A DNA stretch of 64,000 nt from Oceanimonas sp052119705 (lineage in GTDB: Bacteria; Pseudomonadota; Gammaproteobacteria; Enterobacterales; Aeromonadaceae), in contig NZ_JBGQOP010000017.1 in NCBI RefSeq assembly GCF_052119705.1, positions 4,998 to 68,997 of the forward strand, written 5' to 3'. A program made the translations under genes and the position numbers. The notes beneath the pieces were generated by a model. It saw only the letters and a program-made list of their open reading frames with translations. It searched no databases and had not been told where the DNA came from. Shown one piece after another: positions 1 to 7,594 of this stretch. Position 1 is the stretch's first letter, and every line of letters starts with the position of its first letter.

Positions 1-731
1 TCTATCTTGTTTACTTCACCTAAAAACTCCATCACGAAGCGGTTAGCCGGCTGCTGCCAGATGGCGTCGGGTGTGCCAATTTGCTCGACCCGACCTTGGC
101 TCATCACCACCACTTGATCGGACACATCCATGGCTTCTTCTTGATCGTGGGTCACAAATACGCTGGTGAAGTGCAGATCGTCATGCAGGCGACGTAACCA
201 ACGACGCAGCTCTTTGCGCACTTGAGCATCCAGCGCACCAAAGGGCTCATCGAGTAGCAACACACCCGGCTCTACGGCAAGAGAGCGCGCTAAGGCGACG
301 CGCTGGCGTTGACCGCCGGAGAGCTGAGACGGGAAGCGGTCTGCCACATGAGATAACTGGATCATCTCCAGCAGATTATTTACCTTCTGTTTGATCTCAT
401 TATTCGTAGGGCGCTGACCTTTAGGCATTATGGTCAGACCAAAAGCTATGTTGTCGAACACCGTCATATGGCGAAACAGCGCATAGCTTTGAAACACGAA
501 ACCCACGTTGCGATCTCGAGCGTGTAAGTCGGTTACATCTTTGCCGTTAAAGTGGATGCGGCCGCTGTTGGCGTGCTCAAGGCCGGCAATAATGCGCAGC
601 AAGGTGGTTTTTCCTGAGCCAGAAGGCCCTAACAAACCGACTAGCTGACCGCTGGGCAAATCCAGATTAATATCGTGCAGCACCTGAGTCTTGCCAAAGG
701 ATTTATTAATACCCTCAATATGAATGCTCAT
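1..731 (-). CDS. cysA: Sulfate/thiosulfate ABC importer ATP-binding protein CysA (C-terminus beyond window)
   Basis: ATPase subunit that powers sulfate/thiosulfate uptake at the cytoplasmic face of the inner membrane. About 243 N-terminal residues are present; the rest lies past the left edge. Visible motifs are Walker A (GPSGSGKTT, about residue 35), the Q-loop (VFQSYALF), the ABC signature LSGGQRQRVALARSL and Walker B followed by the D-loop (VLLLDEPFGALD). The start ATG (MSIHIEGI) lies 6 bases after the cysW stop, in the usual cysPTWA order, so it is the last gene of a four-gene operon. The regulatory C-terminal domain expected for CysA cannot be seen here. Confidence 0.95.
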   Translation of the reverse strand, partial: MSIHIEGINKSFGKTQVLHDINLDLPSGQLVGLLGPSGSGKTTLLRIIAGLEHANSGRIHFNGKDVTDLHARDRNVGFVFQSYALFRHMTVFDNIAFGLTIMPKGQRPTNNEIKQKVNNLLEMIQLSHVADRFPSQLSGGQRQRVALARSLAVEPGVLLLDEPFGALDAQVRKELRRWLRRLHDDLHFTSVFVTHDQEEAMDVSDQVVVMSQGRVEQIGTPDAIWQQPANRFVMEFLGEVNKI

Positions 732-737
732 GCGATT

Positions 738-1589
738 CTACTCCTGTGCTGCGGCGCTGTGCATGCGCCATTCAAAATAAGATTTCAGTAATAAGGTGAT
801 AATGGCCATCAAGGTTAGTAATGCTGCGGCAGTAAAGGAGCCGACCGCGTTGTAATCTTGATGCAAGAGCTCAACGTGTAATGACAGGGTATTGGTTTCA
901 CCACGAATGCCGCCGGAAACTACCGATACGGCGCCAAACTCGCCCACTGCGCGGGCGTTGGTTAAGATCACGCCGTAGAGCAGCGCCCAGCGAATATTGG
1001 GTAACGTAATCTTGCGAAATAACTGCCAACCACTGGCGCCTAACAAAACGGCGGCTTCTTCTGAATCTGTACCTTGGCTGCTCATCAAGGGTACTAATTC
1101 GCGCACCATAAAGGGGCAAGTGACAAATACCGTTACCATCACTATGCCGGGCCAAGCAAACATCAGCTGCATATCGACACTGTCTAACCAGCCGCCCACC
1201 GGGCCATTCACGCCGTACATCAACAGATACAACAAGCCAGCCACCACTGGCGACACCGCAAAGGGCACGTCGATTAAGGTAAGCAGCAACTGGCGACCGC
1301 GAAAGTTAAAGCGCGTGACTAACCAAGCCAGCAGGGTGCCAAATACCAGATTAATGGGCACGGTTAAGGCGGCGATCATCAGCGTTAAGCCAATAGCGTG
1401 CAGCATGTCTGGCTCGTTTAAGTTCTCCAGCACACCACCCACACCGGCGGCAAAGGCGCCGGCGATAATGGCCAATAGTGGCACCACTAACAGCATCAGC
1501 GTCAGTACTGTGCCAATGCCGATTAAAAACCAGCGCATCCAAGGACGCGGGGTGCTTCTTGACTTACTGAAGGTTAGGCTCTGTTCCAT
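738..1589 (-). CDS. cysW: Sulfate/thiosulfate ABC importer permease CysW
   Basis: One of the two inner-membrane permeases of the sulfate/thiosulfate importer, 283 residues, usual for the family. The N-terminal tail (about 20 residues) is followed by a strong hydrophobic segment and five more, matching the six-helix BPD_transp_1 fold. The EAA loop that docks on CysA is seen as EEAAVLLGASGWQLF near residue 180. The start codon overlaps the last base of the cysT stop (TAATG), which indicates translational coupling; cysA follows after 6 bases. No abnormality seen. Confidence 0.95.
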   Translation of the reverse strand: MEQSLTFSKSRSTPRPWMRWFLIGIGTVLTLMLLVVPLLAIIAGAFAAGVGGVLENLNEPDMLHAIGLTLMIAALTVPINLVFGTLLAWLVTRFNFRGRQLLLTLIDVPFAVSPVVAGLLYLLMYGVNGPVGGWLDSVDMQLMFAWPGIVMVTVFVTCPFMVRELVPLMSSQGTDSEEAAVLLGASGWQLFRKITLPNIRWALLYGVILTNARAVGEFGAVSVVSGGIRGETNTLSLHVELLHQDYNAVGSFTAAALLTLMAIITLLLKSYFEWRMHSAAAQE

Positions 1590-2431
1590 TAGCTGTTACC
1601 TCGTACGCGGCGCATAAAGCGACTTTGAATGCCGTTAATTAAGAACAGCAGCACGAAAGAGGCCATCAAGATGACGCTGGCGATAGCACTGGCAGCGGCA
1701 TAATCAAATTCTTGGAGCTTGATAAAAATCATCAAGGAAGTGACTTCGGTTTGCCAAGGCATATTGCCGGCAATAAAGATCACGGCACCAAATTCTCCCA
1801 AACTGCGGGTAAAGGACAGCGCGGTCCCGGTGATCAAAGCGGGTTTTAATTCCGGTAATACGACGCGGCTAAATGCCTGCCAAGGGCTAGCGCCCAAGGT
1901 GGCCGCCGCCTCTTCGTATTCGGGGCCTAAGTCTTCTAATACCGGCTGTACCGTGCGCACCACAAACGGTACGCTGGTAAAAACCATGGCCACCACTATG
2001 CCAATCCAGGTGTAGGAGACTTTAATCCCAAACTGAGCCAACCATTCGCCATACCAACCGTTGGTGGCAAATAGTGAGGCTAAGGTAAGGCCGGCTACCG
2101 CGGTAGGCAAGGCGAAAGGCAGGTCCATCAGACCATCCAAAATCGCCCGACCAGGAAAACGGTAGCGGGTTAAAATCCAGGCCATTAATAGGCCAAACAC
2201 CATGTTGAACAAGCTAGCAGCGGCGGCGGCGCTGGCGGTCACCTTATAGGTGGTCACCACCCTGGGGTCGCTGATAATGTGCCAGTATTCTGGCCAACCA
2301 ATTTGGCTGGTGTTGATGATCAGGCCAGTTAACGGCAGCAAGATAATCAAACTCACAAACAGCAGGCTAGTGCCCATGCTCAGGGTAAAGCCCGGTAATA
2401 CTCGCTTCGATGAACCCAAGAGCGCCGCCAT
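1589..2431 (-). CDS. cysT: Sulfate/thiosulfate ABC importer permease CysT (CysU)
   Basis: Second permease subunit of the importer, 280 residues, six predicted membrane segments. The EAA loop EEAAATLGASPWQAF lies near residue 180. It starts 3 bases after the cysP stop and its own stop overlaps the cysW start, so the four genes are tightly packed. CysT and CysW would form the heterodimeric channel that accepts sulfate or thiosulfate from CysP. In enterobacteria such operons are activated by CysB with N-acetylserine during sulfur limitation; no CysB site could be confirmed by eye. Confidence 0.95.
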   Translation of the reverse strand: MAALLGSSKRVLPGFTLSMGTSLLFVSLIILLPLTGLIINTSQIGWPEYWHIISDPRVVTTYKVTASAAAAASLFNMVFGLLMAWILTRYRFPGRAILDGLMDLPFALPTAVAGLTLASLFATNGWYGEWLAQFGIKVSYTWIGIVVAMVFTSVPFVVRTVQPVLEDLGPEYEEAAATLGASPWQAFSRVVLPELKPALITGTALSFTRSLGEFGAVIFIAGNMPWQTEVTSLMIFIKLQEFDYAAASAIASVILMASFVLLFLINGIQSRFMRRVRGNS

Positions 2432-2434
2432 AAA

Positions 2435-3439
2435 TTAGCGTCCTTTTGCTTGTAACTGGTCTAAAGAGCCGCCGTTGGCAAAGTGATCTTTCATGGCCTG
2501 CTCCCAGCTGCCAAACACGTCTTCTACTTTAAACAGCTTGGTGTCAGGGAATTTATCGGCAAATTCTGCGGCTACGGTTTTATCGTTTACGCGGTAGTAG
2601 TGCTTAGCCAAGATACGCTGCGCATCTGAGCTATACAGGAATTCCAGATAAGCCTTGGCTTCTTTCTCGGTCTTGTTACGTTTTACGTTTTTATCTATCC
2701 AAGTCACCGGAAACTCAGCCAATACGTCTACGGGGGGCACTATTACCTGATAACCGTCGGCGGCGTATAAGTCGCGAATGCTGTTCACTTCTGATTCAAA
2801 GGTGATCAGCACATCGCCAATGCCACGGTCAATAAAGGTAGTGGTGGCCGCACGACCGCCGGTATCAAATACCGCGACTTGGTTGATTAGCTTGCCCATG
2901 TGCTCACGAATTTTCTCTTGGTCGCCATCATACTGCTGACTAGCAGCGCCCCAAGCGGCCAGATAGGTGTAGCGGCCGTTGCCAGAGGTTTTAGGGTTTG
3001 GGAACACTAGCTTCACGTCTTCGCGAGTTAAGTCGTTCCAGTCTTTGATATTTTTCGGATTATCTTTGCGTACTAAAAACGCCATGGTAGATACATAAGG
3101 CGAGCTGTCGTTAGGCAGGCGGGCTTTCCAATCTTTGGGGATCAGTTTGCCTTTTTCATACAACACATCGACGTCGGTCACTTGGTTATAGGTCACTATG
3201 TCGGCGCGCAGGCCTTGCAAAATGGCCTGTGCTTGGCTGGATGAACCGGCGTGAGTTTGCTTAATCGTCAGCTTTTCATCGGTTTCTTTTTCCCAGTGCT
3301 CAGCAAAAATAGGGTTAATTTCGGCGAATAATTCGCGGGCTACGTCGTAGCTGCTGTTCAGTAGTTCTTTCGCCTGCAAAGGTGCGGCTGTGCTTAAGCC
3401 TGCCGTCAGTAGCAGGGTCGCAATCAGTGATTTACGCAT
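2435..3439 (-). CDS. cysP: Periplasmic sulfate/thiosulfate-binding protein CysP
   Basis: Periplasmic solute receptor that captures sulfate or thiosulfate and delivers it to CysTW. A cleavable signal peptide (MRKSLIATLLLTAGLSTAAPLQA) precedes the mature start at about KELLNSSYD. The blocks HAGSSSQAQAILQG, ADIVTYNQVTDV, FPNPKTSGNGRYTYLAAWG and FDTGGRAATTTF match CysP better than the paralogue Sbp, whose equivalents differ. I chose the ATG at 3439 (334 residues) because GGAG lies 8 bases upstream; an in-frame ATG 18 bases earlier would put extra residues before the signal peptide. First gene of cysPTWA. Confidence 0.93.
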   Translation of the reverse strand: MRKSLIATLLLTAGLSTAAPLQAKELLNSSYDVARELFAEINPIFAEHWEKETDEKLTIKQTHAGSSSQAQAILQGLRADIVTYNQVTDVDVLYEKGKLIPKDWKARLPNDSSPYVSTMAFLVRKDNPKNIKDWNDLTREDVKLVFPNPKTSGNGRYTYLAAWGAASQQYDGDQEKIREHMGKLINQVAVFDTGGRAATTTFIDRGIGDVLITFESEVNSIRDLYAADGYQVIVPPVDVLAEFPVTWIDKNVKRNKTEKEAKAYLEFLYSSDAQRILAKHYYRVNDKTVAAEFADKFPDTKLFKVEDVFGSWEQAMKDHFANGGSLDQLQAKGR

Positions 3440-3765
3440 GATGAACTCCAGAAACATGAAAGGTTAATATGGAACTATTCTAATAGATCCATAAGTGCTT
3501 TATAAGCGGTTTCATATTTCTTTTTGGTATACATCAGCAGGGGCGAGTATAATGCCCTTCGGGCAGCGGTAAGCTTGAAGCCGTAAGCGATCAGTTAAAA
3601 AAGGCATAGCCAAGCTAAGAAAAACGAAACTAGATATTTTGCAACTAAACCCGCCAAACCCACGAAAAAATTAAGCCGAGATAAGAACAAACCGAGGTCT
3701 TGTTGGTAAGGGCTAACGTAACGATGAGCGCCAAAAAGGAGTGATTCTGTAGGCGAGTCGATTTA
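3440..3765. other. Intergenic region upstream of cysP
   Basis: Non-coding stretch between the cysP start and the first target duplication of a mobile element. It must hold the cysP promoter; the stretch at about 3470-3530 is AT-rich, but I could not assign -35/-10 boxes or CysB sites with confidence. A short GCCC-TTC-GGGC hairpin lies near 3552-3562; a similar CCCTTCGGGCAGCG string follows thiG at about 12871. No ORF with a plausible start is present. Confidence 0.5.
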
Positions 3766-3995
3766 AAAACATTCCTGATTATCCACAAAGTTCAGCTATG
3801 TTTCAGTGACTTCAGCATCAATAGATTCAATGGGTTAAAAGGTGGCCGTCTCTTCGGCGAAGAGGACTTCGCCACGGTTTTATGTTTTTATTTAAAAATT
3901 GCCAGCAAAGCTGGCCTGCCGAACAAGTTGGCAGCTACAAAAACCTAAATAAGGCAGCATACTGGCTGAGGTTCATAAGTAATCAGGAAAACATT
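3766..3995. mobile_element. MITE-like element copy A (214 bp plus 8-bp target duplications)
   Basis: The element body is 3774-3987, flanked by a perfect 8-bp direct repeat AAAACATT (3766-3773 and 3988-3995). Its ends are imperfect inverted repeats: the left begins CCTGATTATCCACAAAGTTC, and the right, read on the other strand, begins CCTGATTACTTATGAACCTC. The interior holds a perfect hairpin GTCTCTT-CGGCG-AAGAGGAC and a block (GCCAGCAAAGCTGGCC onward) shared with copies B and C. It has no coding capacity; a 67-codon open frame that begins inside it and runs past its end has no ribosome binding site. Shortest and most diverged of the three copies. Confidence 0.85.
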
Positions 3996-4103
3996 AAATA
4001 TGTACTTTTAGATGCGATCTCTATTTTTTTGCGTTCTTCTGCGGATTTCGTTACGAGAGAATCTTTGATCTTTAAGAACTTATAGCGTCCGCTCACCGCT
4101 CAC

Positions 4104-4134
4104 AAAAAAAGGCCTGCGGATGCAGGCCTTTTGG
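4104..4134 (-). terminator. Rho-independent terminator of rnb
   Basis: Perfect 7-bp stem GGCCTGC/GCAGGCC with a GGAT loop (4111-4128). Read on the minus strand it is followed by a run of seven T, 30-odd bases after the rnb stop codon. Confidence 0.9.
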
Positions 4135-4163
4135 CTGTTCTTGTTATCGTTGTCAGCGAGTTA

Positions 4164-6131
4164 TTACGCTTGCGGCGCTACGGTCGAAATAGGCAGGGCT
4201 GGCTTGGCTATCAAAGAGCGAGTTTCTTCGATGGCTTCGGTGATAATAATCTGCACCGTTTGGCCTAGCTCATACAAGGTGACCTTGTCTAAGTAGACGC
4301 GGCCATCGTCCCAGCTGCATTCTAAGCGATCGCGATTGGCCAAGATCAGTGATGAGGGCATAAAGACGCCGGCACCGTTTTCTTGGAGGCGCAATCTCAC
4401 ACCACCACGGCCTACATCGACGATGTCGGCATCAAAAACCTTACCTTCGGCCACGGCTGGCTTCAGGTAACGCACGTATAGCCAGTCGGCGATATCACGC
4501 TCGGCACGACGGTGCATGCGACGCTGTTCTGATAAATGCACGGCCAGCTCGTCACTAGGTACGAAGGCTTCGTGGGCTTCTTCTGCCAAAATCGCCTTAA
4601 TTAAGCGATGATTGACAATGTCGCCATATTTACGAATTGGTGAGGTCCAAGTGGCGTAAGCCGTTAAACCTAAACCAAAGTGCGGGCCTGGTACTGGGCT
4701 CATGGCGGCAAACGATTGGTAACGACGAGTGCGGCTGTCCAGATAAGAGGTTTCGCGATCATCTACCCAGCGGCGCAGGGCACAGAAACCTTCCAGCGTG
4801 CTGAGTGTTTCTGGTGCAAACGGTGACTCGTGAGCGGCAAGCAGCTCCACTAAGCCTTCCATTTTCTCGCTATCAAAACCCAAGTGCACGTTAAAAATAC
4901 CCGTGCCGACGCGTGTATTCAGCCAGTTACCACAGGCCAAGTTGGCGGCTATCATCGACTCTTCAACCATCTGGTTGGCGATACGACGATAATCTACCAA
5001 GATGCCGGTGACGTTGCTGTCTGCATCGAGTGCGAAGCGAAAATCAGGGCGATCTTTAAAGATGATGGCGTGCTTAGTGCGCCAAGCGGCACGCGTGAGC
5101 GTGAACGCTTTCATCTGGCGTAATTGCTCGGCTATTACGTCATTGGCTGGCTGCCAATCACCAATTTCATCAATCCAATTCGACACATTGTCGTAGCTCA
5201 GGCGCGCATGAGAGCGCATGGTAGCCGCAAAGAACTCGGCTTTTTCGTCTACTTTACCGTCATTGTCGATAAACAAGCGCGCGCAGATTACTGGACGCTC
5301 AACGCCTTCTTTTAATGAGCACAGCTCATCAGACAAGGTGCGCGGCAGCATAGGAATATTACGGCCAGGCAAATAAGCGGTAAAGGCACGCTCGGCGGCC
5401 ACTTTGTCCATCACGCTGTTATGAGGTACATAAGCGGTCGGATCGGCGATGGCGACTAATAATTCCCAGCCGTTATCGAGCTTAGTGATGTGTAATGCAT
5501 CATCCATATCCAGCGTGGATTCGGCATCAATAGTGAAGAAAGGCACATCGGTAAGATCACGACGAACCAGAGTATCGGGCACTTGTTGCCAATCTTTGCT
5601 GTCTTCTGGTGCGTGTTTGGCTAATTTGTTGCGCGCCAATACTACCCACCACGGAGCGATTGGGTCGTCAACGCCGGCGATTACCTCGATAACGTTGGCG
5701 AAAAAGCCGTTACCTTTGAGTGGGTGCGAGGTCAGTTCGCCTAATACCCAATCGCCTTCTTTTAGGCTTTTTTCGTCAATGCCTTTAACGGTACGGGCTT
5801 TAATGGCTTCGTTCATCAAAGGATGGTCGGGCACCAAATTTAAACGGTCACGAAACCATTTTACGCGCGCCACAAAAGTAGTAACGCCGGCTTCGATCAA
5901 GGTTTCTGGCTCTACCAGCTCTCGCTCATTTTCGGTACGCAAGATGGCGGTGATGTGATCGCCATGCATGACTTTTTTCATGTGTGGCGGTGGAATAAAG
6001 TAGCTTTCTTTTTCGCTCACTTCTAAAAAGCCAAAGCCTTTAGAAGTGCCTTTAACCATGCCTTCTTTAACTTGAAGGTCATCACGCATTTGTTGCTTTA
6101 GCTGAGCTAATAGGGGGTTATTTTGAAACAT
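4164..6131 (-). CDS. rnb: Exoribonuclease II (RNase II)
   Basis: Processive 3'-to-5' hydrolytic exoribonuclease that degrades single-stranded RNA in the cytoplasm. At 655 residues it is close to E. coli RNase II. Order: N-terminal cold-shock domains (about 20-190), the RNB catalytic domain (about 190-520) and a C-terminal S1 domain. The metal-binding aspartates are seen as D202, D208, D210 and D211 in IDAESTLDMDDALH, and the conserved block LTAYATWTSPIRKYGD lies in the second half. The start matches the E. coli N-terminus (MFQxNPLLAQLKQQ). It is co-oriented with, and 95 bases downstream of, the MenC-like gene and ends at a clear terminator. Confidence 0.97.
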   Translation of the reverse strand: MFQNNPLLAQLKQQMRDDLQVKEGMVKGTSKGFGFLEVSEKESYFIPPPHMKKVMHGDHITAILRTENERELVEPETLIEAGVTTFVARVKWFRDRLNLVPDHPLMNEAIKARTVKGIDEKSLKEGDWVLGELTSHPLKGNGFFANVIEVIAGVDDPIAPWWVVLARNKLAKHAPEDSKDWQQVPDTLVRRDLTDVPFFTIDAESTLDMDDALHITKLDNGWELLVAIADPTAYVPHNSVMDKVAAERAFTAYLPGRNIPMLPRTLSDELCSLKEGVERPVICARLFIDNDGKVDEKAEFFAATMRSHARLSYDNVSNWIDEIGDWQPANDVIAEQLRQMKAFTLTRAAWRTKHAIIFKDRPDFRFALDADSNVTGILVDYRRIANQMVEESMIAANLACGNWLNTRVGTGIFNVHLGFDSEKMEGLVELLAAHESPFAPETLSTLEGFCALRRWVDDRETSYLDSRTRRYQSFAAMSPVPGPHFGLGLTAYATWTSPIRKYGDIVNHRLIKAILAEEAHEAFVPSDELAVHLSEQRRMHRRAERDIADWLYVRYLKPAVAEGKVFDADIVDVGRGGVRLRLQENGAGVFMPSSLILANRDRLECSWDDGRVYLDKVTLYELGQTVQIIITEAIEETRSLIAKPALPISTVAPQA

Positions 6132-6225
6132 ATATAGAAACCTGTCGAAATATGCAGCTGACTATACGGATTTAGGCCTCATATGCCAAGCAGAGCTTGA
6201 GTGTCTGCATCGTGTAAGAGCAGAG

Positions 6226-7146
6226 TCAGAGCGGCGTGAGTCCAGCTATTTGGGGTTTTCCTCGATCATCTACGCCTGAGTCCAGCAGATAACGACAGCG
6301 GCCTAGCGCCAATGGTGCATCTGGCAACCACTGATAAGATAAATGGGCTAACTGATGCTGACCAAGGCCACTTTGTAAGCTATCGCCCAGCATAACTTCC
6401 AGCCCCAAGGCGTGGCCCTGAGCGACCAGCGTTTGGTTGTGGGCAAGGCCGCCCAACTGCGCTGGTCTAACGATCACCGCCTTAGCGAACTCCGCATTGC
6501 TCAGGTCAGCTGCTGCGGTCGAGGCAAAATCAGCATAACGGGCTAAGTCGAGGCCGACCGGTATTGAGTGCAGCCTGCTCAAGGTTTGCGCCTCAGCTAA
6601 CTCGGTAGTGGGATCCAGTAGCCAGTCGATACGGCGAGTCTCGATGCGTGACCATAAATCGATGATCTGCTCACTGTGTAAACAAGCGCCTGCGTCCAGC
6701 ACTAAGCGCACCTTGGGCGCCAACATGCACAGCTCGCGTATTAACCCTGCGTCGTAATGCACATCACCGGTGAGGATAAGCCAAGCCCGCTCTGGATGTA
6801 TTCGCCGACAGCGCCAAGCGCGCACCAGCGGATCCCTTGAGCCTTCCAATAACGGTAAAGAGGCTATCGCGAATAAAGGCATAGTGCTTATTTTAGCCAG
6901 CGCGCAATCTAAGCCAAACTGCACCGCCGGCAATTCGGCTTCATGACGTCGGCCTTGGCGTAAGTGCTCGCAAGCTGCGGTTAAGTCCCGCAGCACAGCG
7001 GCTTCATTCTCACCAATTGGCGCCGCCACCTCACCCCAATGGCCGTCAATCTCTACATAAAAACCGTCCCGTACCGCCACAGTTGCGCCATTGATAGTGA
7101 GCGGAAAAGTTAAGGGTAATTGATAGTGATAAAGGTTAATCAGCAT
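6226..7146 (-). CDS. MenC-like enolase-superfamily protein lacking the catalytic lysines
   Basis: 306 residues with the fold layout of o-succinylbenzoate synthase (MenC): N-terminal capping domain (about 1-100) and a barrel domain. Aligned by eye to E. coli MenC, the catalytic KxK motif is replaced by hydrophobic residues (AWLILTG, about 121-127) and the second-half lysine by arginine (IVRPAQ, R227). The metal-site acids are only partly kept (D151 in LVLDAG; D178 near the usual EEP; D200 in VGLDLA). Known family members need these lysines for dehydration, so classical activity seems unlikely; this is inference. No other menaquinone genes are nearby. It may be a decayed or repurposed paralogue. 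It diverges from thiC across a 430-base region. Confidence 0.6.
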   Translation of the reverse strand: MLINLYHYQLPLTFPLTINGATVAVRDGFYVEIDGHWGEVAAPIGENEAAVLRDLTAACEHLRQGRRHEAELPAVQFGLDCALAKISTMPLFAIASLPLLEGSRDPLVRAWRCRRIHPERAWLILTGDVHYDAGLIRELCMLAPKVRLVLDAGACLHSEQIIDLWSRIETRRIDWLLDPTTELAEAQTLSRLHSIPVGLDLARYADFASTAAADLSNAEFAKAVIVRPAQLGGLAHNQTLVAQGHALGLEVMLGDSLQSGLGQHQLAHLSYQWLPDAPLALGRCRYLLDSGVDDRGKPQIAGLTPL

Positions 7147-7337
7147 ATTGGTATCTCTGAACAGGCCGCCCAGTTAGGGCTATTATCTTTACCTGAAATT
7201 AACATTGCCGCGATTATATGGCTAGCCGCCTAGATCTCATTAGGCATTGGTAGCGTTATTACCTTTAAAGTATTTTTAGCTGCAACATGCGGTATTTATC
7301 TGCGATTTTGTCATGTTGAACGCTGTTATCGGCTCTT

Positions 7338-7367
7338 TTGTCGGCAGTTAGCTGAATTATTTATAAT
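7338..7367 (+). promoter_or_regulatory. Candidate sigma-70 promoter of the thi operon
   Basis: TTGTCG (7338-7343) and a consensus TATAAT (7362-7367) with 18-base spacing. Transcription would start near 7374, about 40 bases before the riboswitch aptamer. Confidence 0.6.
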
Positions 7368-7413
7368 CAATAACCGCTTTGCTTTTGTGATTTGGATCTG
7401 TTTTACTGGCCAC

Positions 7414-7508
7414 TATCTTGTCGGAGTGCTCTATATGGGCTGAGACCACAGTAAGTGGGATCCGTTGAACCTGATCAGGCTAATACCTGCGTAAGGGAAG
7501 CAAGTGAG
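7414..7508 (+). promoter_or_regulatory. TPP riboswitch (THI element)
   Basis: The aptamer shows the conserved THI-box strings GGGCTGAGA (7437-7445), TTGAACCTGATC (7464-7475) and TAATACCTGCGTAAGGGAAG (7481-7500), and the closing stem pairs CTTG near 7418 with CAAG at 7501. Thiamine pyrophosphate binding should lower expression of the downstream thi operon. No strong terminator hairpin with a T-run follows before thiC, so control is more likely by masking the thiC ribosome binding site; that is inference. Confidence 0.95.
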
Positions 7509-7594
7509 AATTTGGCGCATACCCTCCTCTGCCATTTTCTTATCAACACTCCTGACAAGCTTTTTCACCCAACATGGATTTAAGTGAGATTGCT

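Noticed and set aside
997..1617. 206-codon open frame antisense to cysW
   Set aside because: Fully inside the well-supported cysW gene, biased low-complexity composition, no start signal; a shadow frame.
3882..4085. 67-codon open frame starting in MITE copy A
   Set aside because: No ribosome binding site, and half of it is repeat sequence shared with non-coding copies where the frame is not kept.
5449..5958. 169-codon open frame antisense to rnb
   Set aside because: Lies inside the RNase II coding region with no ribosome binding site or domain.
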